From CAYFHQ01 sp964342805 (GTDB taxonomy: Bacteria > Bacillota > Clostridia > Peptostreptococcales > Acidaminobacteraceae), in NCBI GenBank assembly GCA_964342805.1, contig CAYFHQ010000020.1, positions 1-44,575 on the forward strand: DNA of 44,575 nucleotides, given 5' to 3'. Shown in pieces: positions 40,675 to 44,575 of the stretch. The position numbers and the translations under genes are program-made. The stretch's first letter is position 1, and every line of letters starts with the position of its first letter. The notes beneath the pieces are model-generated. The model saw only the letters and a program-made list of their open reading frames with translations. It was not told where the DNA came from and did no database searches.

Positions 40675-42663
40675 TTACAAGCTAAAGCTTGTGAGGATTT
40701 CCTGCAGCTGTTCTGCCAACTTAGCCAGGTCTTCGCTGGAGGAAGATATTTCGTCCATGGCCGCATTTTGCTGGTCCATGGTTGCCGACGTTTGCTCTGT
40801 CATGGCTGCATTTTGTTGGGCAGAAGCAGACAGCTCGTCGAAGGCTTGTCGAATCTTTTCTTTCATTTCTCGAATCCGCTCACCTACCTGATTCAGGCTT
40901 GAGGCAATCTCTTGGGACCGCTCAATGGCGTCTTGGATTTCTAGGTATTTTTCTTTACTTTCGAATACACGACTCTGCTGTTCTTCCATGGATTGATATA
41001 CCGTCTTCATGGTTTCAACAGCCTGATTGGAGTTTTCCTGAAGTTCTTTTACCACCTGGTCGATGGTTTGGGTTGAGGCTGTGGACTGCTCTGCCAACTT
41101 ACGAATTTCTTCAGCAACAACAGCAAATCCCCGACCTGCTTCACCCGCCCGGGCAGCTTCAATGGCTGCGTTTAAGGCAAGCAAGTTGGTTTGGTCAGAA
41201 ATAGAAGCTATGACCGTACTGGCCTCACCAATGCGATTGGCACTTTCATTGGTCTCCATGATGTCCTTTTGGACACTTTCTGTCGCCTGTCGGCTGCTTT
41301 CAGCCAAGTCCACCAGGGCTTGTATTTCCGTAAGACCCGCTTGAACCGCTTGGTCCACCGCTCCTGACGCCTTGTTGAGCTGGTTGAGCATGGCCTCTTG
41401 ATGTTCCAGTTGGTCTTCCATTTGTGCAGATTGACCGGCCCCTTCTTCTGTTTGCAGGGCTTGGTCAGAAGCACTTCTTGAAATGCCACCAATGGTGTCT
41501 GACACCTCTTCAACAATAGCTGCACTTTCCTCTGCGGTGGCTGTGAGTTCCTCCGCTGAGGCTGCCAGCGTATTGGCCGATCCATTGATTTCGGTGACTA
41601 TATTCCGCAGGCTTTCCACAATGGTTTGAATGGCTCTTCCCACTGCCCCCACTTCGTCTTTCCGGTCTCTGATCTTAGCTTCCAGGTCCTCATGGAGGTC
41701 TAGCTTGGCTATGCCCTTGGCATATGCCGCCAGGGCTTCCATGGGCTTGGTCAACCATACACCCATCAAGTAAGTCACCAGAATACCTACCAGCAATACA
41801 CCGGCTGATGCAGAAACCATGGCCAGTTTCAAGGCTGGCACGTTTTGAAGTACATCGGTTTCATCGGCTGTAATCACCAGCATCCATGGGCTACCTTCCA
41901 CAGGAGCATAACCTGCGTAAAGGTCCTTGCCACCATAGGTGTAGCGGCTAATGCCTTCTTGGGCCGCCAGCATCTCCTGGAATACCAGGGCAACGTCAAC
42001 CAAGTCTGGATTTTCCTTGGCTAACTCAATGGGATTAAACTGGGTCAGTACCTTGTCCCGGTCCCTATGAGCAACCACCCGTCCCTCCATATCAATCAGG
42101 TAGGCATATCCACTTTCCCCGTAAGACATGGAGTTGGTGATTTCACTGAGGGCATTCCCATCGCTTCTAGCGATCAAGGCTCCTACGACTCGCTCATTTC
42201 GTTTAATGGGGGTCGCATACATGAGAACCGGTTGGCCGGTTACCCGACTGATAATAATATCAGACACATTGGTCTTCCCCTCCATGGCTGCCTTCACATA
42301 ACCACGGTCTCCCAGTTTGGCCGTTTTTCCGTCATGGTACCTGGCTGTGCCATCCGGTGACACCACCGCCAAGGCCATAAAACCACTCTGGTTCACATGT
42401 TTGTTCAAGACCCGTTCTTGGTCAGACCAGACCATGGCCTGCACGTCGTCTAAAGCCGCCAGTAGTTCAAGGGTATCCTTCTGCTGATCAATGCCCGTTT
42501 TGATCAACCGGATATCTTCACTGATGACCGATCCAATACCGCGTTCCGCCTCTTGGATAATGGCCCCTTCCGCACTGTTGATCCCCAACAGGCCCAAGGC
42601 CATACATACCACTAGAATGAGAACGCCAAATGATACTACAAGACTTTTCTTAATGCTCTTCAT
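40675..42663 (-). CDS. Methyl-accepting chemotaxis protein (Cache sensor)
   Basis: A 662-residue chemoreceptor with transmembrane helices at about 8-30 and 280-302. The sensor between is a dCache domain (YVKAAMEGKTNVSDIIIS, VLMYATPIKRNERVVGALIA). HAMP is at about 303-355. A long coiled-coil signalling domain follows, with the conserved hairpin tip SDQTNLLALNAAIEAARAGE, then GRGFAVVAEEIRKLAEQS. It would signal to CheA/CheW encoded elsewhere and implies a motile cell. No C-terminal pentapeptide tether is present. AAAGGGG precedes the ATG. Confidence 0.96.
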   Translation of the reverse strand: MKSIKKSLVVSFGVLILVVCMALGLLGINSAEGAIIQEAERGIGSVISEDIRLIKTGIDQQKDTLELLAALDDVQAMVWSDQERVLNKHVNQSGFMALAVVSPDGTARYHDGKTAKLGDRGYVKAAMEGKTNVSDIIISRVTGQPVLMYATPIKRNERVVGALIARSDGNALSEITNSMSYGESGYAYLIDMEGRVVAHRDRDKVLTQFNPIELAKENPDLVDVALVFQEMLAAQEGISRYTYGGKDLYAGYAPVEGSPWMLVITADETDVLQNVPALKLAMVSASAGVLLVGILVTYLMGVWLTKPMEALAAYAKGIAKLDLHEDLEAKIRDRKDEVGAVGRAIQTIVESLRNIVTEINGSANTLAASAEELTATAEESAAIVEEVSDTIGGISRSASDQALQTEEGAGQSAQMEDQLEHQEAMLNQLNKASGAVDQAVQAGLTEIQALVDLAESSRQATESVQKDIMETNESANRIGEASTVIASISDQTNLLALNAAIEAARAGEAGRGFAVVAEEIRKLAEQSTASTQTIDQVVKELQENSNQAVETMKTVYQSMEEQQSRVFESKEKYLEIQDAIERSQEIASSLNQVGERIREMKEKIRQAFDELSASAQQNAAMTEQTSATMDQQNAAMDEISSSSEDLAKLAEQLQEILTSFSL

Positions 42664-42755
42664 CGTACACCCCTTTGTCCATATTCAATTATTGCGCCCA
42701 TGTTCCCATGGAATGTTATCCTCCTTTCTTACCAAAGTTGACAATTGTCTCCTTC

Positions 42756-42784
42756 ATTATGCCTAGTTCTGCCGTGAAAGTAAA
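42756..42784 (-). promoter_or_regulatory. Promoter candidate of the chemoreceptor gene
   Basis: On the reverse strand TTTACT (42784-42779) and CATAAT (42761-42756) are separated by 17 bp. The predicted start lies in a GACAATTGTC palindrome (42740-42749). Confidence 0.5.
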
Positions 42785-42827
42785 TAAAAAAGACTTACCT
42801 GGGATCTCTAGATTCTAGGTAAGTCTT
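42781..42827 (-). terminator. Terminator downstream of the small membrane protein gene
   Basis: AAGACTTACCT (42790-42800) pairs with AGGTAAGTCTT (42817-42827); an inner ATCT/AGAT pair is possible. The leftward tail is TTTTTTATTT. Confidence 0.85.
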
Positions 42828-42842
42828 AAATGAAACTCTGTT

Positions 42843-43199
42843 CTAACCCTCTCGACGCTTCCGCTTCTCCTCAGCCCGCTTGCGATTGGCTCTTGAGGTA
42901 AAGAAATTGTAGGTCCCCATGATCACCATATAAGGAATCTGCAGGGAAACGGCAAAGCCAAAGCCCATGCCCACCAGCAATGCAAACTTCCAGGGGATGG
43001 CTAGGCCTTCTTTTCCAATATTGACCCAGCCAACAACAATGAGTACCAGACCCAGGAGGCTGGTTGCTATCCGCACCCAAGGCTTGTCCATGTGGCTGCT
43101 GACCTTGCGAAAGGCCACACTGGCCATGACCATACCATCCTTGCTGGTCATCCCATAGGCCACGGACTCCCTTGGATCTGTACTTTGCTTATTGCCCAT
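42843..43199 (-). CDS. Small membrane protein of unknown function
   Basis: A 118-residue protein with a soluble N-terminus (about 1-40, with Ser/Lys-rich and MVMASVAFRK), two hydrophobic helices (about 44-61 and 71-95) and a strongly basic C-terminal tail rich in Lys/Arg/Glu. I do not recognise a family. The nearest Shine-Dalgarno-like GGAGG lies 13 nt before the ATG, so the start is uncertain. It sits between the MsrA selenoprotein gene and the chemoreceptor gene and has its own terminator. Confidence 0.65.
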   Translation of the reverse strand: MGNKQSTDPRESVAYGMTSKDGMVMASVAFRKVSSHMDKPWVRIATSLLGLVLIVVGWVNIGKEGLAIPWKFALLVGMGFGFAVSLQIPYMVIMGTYNFFTSRANRKRAEEKRKRREG

Positions 43200-43249
43200 A
43201 CTAATACTGCCACCTCCGGACTTTTTCTAATTTTACCCTATTTTGAGCA

Positions 43250-43290
43250 AAATGAACATCCCACTGACCAGTCACTTTGGCCAGTGGGAT
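43250..43290 (-). terminator. Probable terminator of the msrA gene
   Basis: ATCCCACTG (43258-43266) pairs with CAGTGGGAT (43282-43290). The leftward tail GTTCATTTTG is only moderately T-rich. Confidence 0.6.
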
Positions 43291-43337
43291 CTCGTCCTCC
43301 TCCATAGAGGGTTCATACATATTAAATATCCATCCCC

Positions 43338-44162
43338 CTATCGTCCATGGATCTCCCGGACCCTGCCCTTGGACATGTCCGACAAACCCAATTGGTTTAG
43401 GAGGTCTTCCAGGTCCTCTGGGCTTCCATAGCCATAGACAAAACCATTGAGCTTGGAGACTAGAATGGACTGTTGAAGGCGGTCGTCGGTCTCGAATATT
43501 TCAGTCAGTTCCCCATACAAGGAAACTTCCCGTTTGACCGTACGGTTCTGGTGTTCCGGTTCAGCCAGATAAAAAACGTCCATTTCCTTGGCTTCCGTAA
43601 ACACGGGTTTCCCTGTTACTTCTCTCTGTCGGGAAATGGCCTGGCGGGCATGGGTTTCCTCCGCCTCAGACCGGAAGAAGATCAAACTTTTGACCCGCTG
43701 GTCGTAGGGTCTTAAGTTTTCATCGTGGAAGGCGAAGAAGAGGGCTACCAAGTCCTCATAGGAAATTACAGCTGGGTCATAATCAATTTCCACGACTTCC
43801 GTATGCCACTCTAAATTCTTATAGGAGGGGTCGGTCGACCGGCCCCCGGCGTAGCCCGTCCGGGTCCGTAAAACACCGTCAATCACTGCAAACCTTGCAG
43901 CGGGTTCCCAAAATCAGCCCATACCGAAAGTTGCCGTGGCAAAGTCCCTATCAAACACTTCAATCTGAGGGTACTCTCCCGTCCACTGGCTGTCATAGAT
44001 AAAATCACCTTGGGGTGTATAGGGTTTACACACCTGTCCCCCACTGCCCTCAAGGGGTATCAGCAGGTGGGTGCCGTCCCGAACCACGGGAACATTATTC
44101 ACGGTTGTGCTATAGCCCAAAATCAAGAGCAAGACCAATAGTATATACAAAATTTTTCTCAT
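43338..44162 (-). CDS. msrA: Exported selenoprotein methionine-S-sulfoxide reductase MsrA (UGA = Sec at residue 83)
   Basis: One 274-residue reading frame interrupted only by a TGA at 43916-43914, exactly at the catalytic position. The sequence reads ATFGMG-U-FWEPAARF and continues VIDGVLRTRTGYAGG, matching the MsrA motif GCFW...GVxxTxxGYAGG. After it comes the PMSR core (HTEVVEIDYDP, LRPYDQR). It reduces Met-S-sulfoxide using Sec as nucleophile. There is no Cys in the catalytic domain after the Sec, so no classical resolving Cys. The protein has an N-terminal hydrophobic segment (about 3-17), so it is exported or membrane anchored; Cys45 lies in the linker. AGGTGA lies before the ATG at 44162. 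A SECIS-like hairpin begins in the bases after the TGA. Confidence 0.9.
43884..43916 (-). other. SECIS element of the msrA gene
   Basis: After the TGA (43916-43914), CGCTGCA (43902-43896) pairs with TGCAGTG (43890-43884, one G.U) around an AGGTT loop. The loop starts 18 nt after the TGA. The apex, TGCA-AGGTT-TGCA, is very like the GGUCU loop of the E. coli fdhF SECIS. Confidence 0.8.
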
Positions 44163-44229
44163 AGGATCACCTATTGACCCTTTACCCACAAGTGAGAAAA
44201 GCTATCATTACATTCCCGGGTCAATTGGA

Positions 44230-44575
44230 TTACAGGACCTTCCCCAGGTAGACACAGTCCATATAAGTCCCGTCTATATGGTAGTAGTCCTTGAGTCGGC
44301 CTTCAACCACATAGCCATTCTTTTCTAAGATGCGCTCTGAACTACCATTTTTACTGACCACCCGGGCAAAGACCTTGCGCAAGGACAAGGTGTCTTTGGC
44401 ATAGGCGTCAATGGCCTGGACCAAGTCTGTTCCTATGCCCCTACCCCAATAGGACCGGTGGAGGACGTAGCCCACTTCCGCATGGTTGGCAGATCGGTCA
44501 AAGCCAAAGAGCATGGCTGTCCCAAAAACCTTGCCGGTCTCCCGGTCCACAAGGGAGGCGTATTGGAAGGTACCC
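44230..44575 (-). CDS. GNAT-family acetyltransferase (partial, N-terminus off window)
   Basis: The frame is open from the right edge (…TFQYASLVDRETGKVFGTAM) to a TAA at 44230; about 115 residues are visible. It has the acetyl-CoA loop RSYWGRGIGTDLVQAI and the C-terminal NGSSERILEKNGYVVEGRLKDYY, given as SSERILEKNGYVVEG. This pattern is that of the RimJ/RimL branch of GNAT N-acetyltransferases. The acceptor is unknown. A GTG at 44550 could be taken as start, but the frame upstream reads like family sequence, so the gene very likely extends off the window. Confidence 0.88.
   Translation of the reverse strand, partial: GTFQYASLVDRETGKVFGTAMLFGFDRSANHAEVGYVLHRSYWGRGIGTDLVQAIDAYAKDTLSLRKVFARVVSKNGSSERILEKNGYVVEGRLKDYYHIDGTYMDCVYLGKVL

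Noticed and set aside
43338..43886. MsrA lacking its catalytic motif and a separate short exported protein at 43914-44189
   Set aside because: Joining them through the UGA restores the exact MsrA catalytic motif with no frameshift; both halves belong to one selenoprotein gene.
44173..44225. ATTGACCC ... GGGTCAAT inverted repeat between the GNAT and msrA genes
   Set aside because: Arms are only 8 bp and 37 bp apart, with no T-run; it could occlude the msrA ribosome site but is too weak to claim.
1..44575. CRISPR arrays, insertion sequences, integrases, toxin-antitoxin or phage genes, tRNA/rRNA genes
   Set aside because: No spaced identical repeats, transposase-like or integrase-like proteins, or cloverleaf-forming segments were recognised by reading; a tRNAscan or Rfam search was not possible.

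Overview
The window (44,575 bp) looks like chromosomal DNA of an anaerobic, motile, selenium-using member of the Bacillota, most likely a clostridium. The reasons are strong AGGAGG-type ribosome sites, sigma-A-like promoters, a class III fructose-1,6-bisphosphatase, an Mrp/Mbh-type cation antiporter operon, a TrkH/TrkA potassium system, ArsR/PadR/TetR/Crp regulators, and two genes interrupted by an in-frame UGA that is followed by a SECIS-like hairpin (a GrdB-family protein and an MsrA). The exact genus cannot be read from the sequence. Coding density is high. I see no rRNA, tRNA, CRISPR array, insertion sequence or phage module; this is core-type sequence rich in sensing and ion homeostasis.

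Layout. 1-1.6 kb: a partial hemolysin III-like membrane protein, divergent from a DUF1836 protein and an isochorismatase-fold hydrolase, with a three-half-site operator candidate between them. 1.6-4.6 kb: a four-gene operon of a SHOCT protein, an exported PepSY-like protein, an OmpR-type response regulator and its histidine kinase. 4.7-6.9 kb: an MscS channel behind a tandem ThyX-like protein. 7.0-13.2 kb: two orphan sensor kinases (one with a degenerate ATPase domain) flanking a split ArsP-type permease whose second half carries a ferredoxin domain, a divergent Crp-family regulator with a 24-bp palindrome, and a small coiled-coil gene. 13.3-15.1 kb: an aldehyde dehydrogenase and an ArsR regulator that share an 18-bp operator.

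15.2-19.3 kb: an eight-gene Mrp/Mbh-type antiporter operon (E-F-G-MbhD-MbhE-B-C-D) with no MrpA NuoL-like domain. 19.4-24.5 kb: a GGDEF-EAL protein translationally coupled to trkH and trkA. 24.5-25.3 kb: the GrdB-like selenoprotein. 25.4-28.9 kb: an EamA transporter, a HAD phosphatase-like protein, and a self-regulated alpha/beta hydrolase-TetR operon. 29.0-32.8 kb: a PadR-controlled MacB/LolD-like ABC exporter. 33.1-34.6 kb: a pair of overlapping cyclic-nucleotide-binding-fold genes. 34.7-37.4 kb: fbp and a flavodoxin-fold oxidoreductase. 37.6-42.7 kb: a substrate-binding lipoprotein coupled to a third orphan kinase, then a chemoreceptor. 42.8 kb to the end: a small membrane protein, an exported selenoprotein MsrA and a partial GNAT acetyltransferase.

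Functional themes are monovalent cation and osmotic homeostasis (Mrp, Trk, MscS), extracytoplasmic sensing (four histidine kinases, one chemoreceptor, one c-di-GMP protein), and redox repair with selenium (MsrA, GrdB-like). The most notable items are the two selenoproteins with matching SECIS geometry, the kinase that has lost ATP-binding motifs, the lipoprotein-kinase pair, the c-di-GMP/K+ coupling, the stand-alone Mbh-type antiporter, and the tandem ThyX with its signature divided between two halves.
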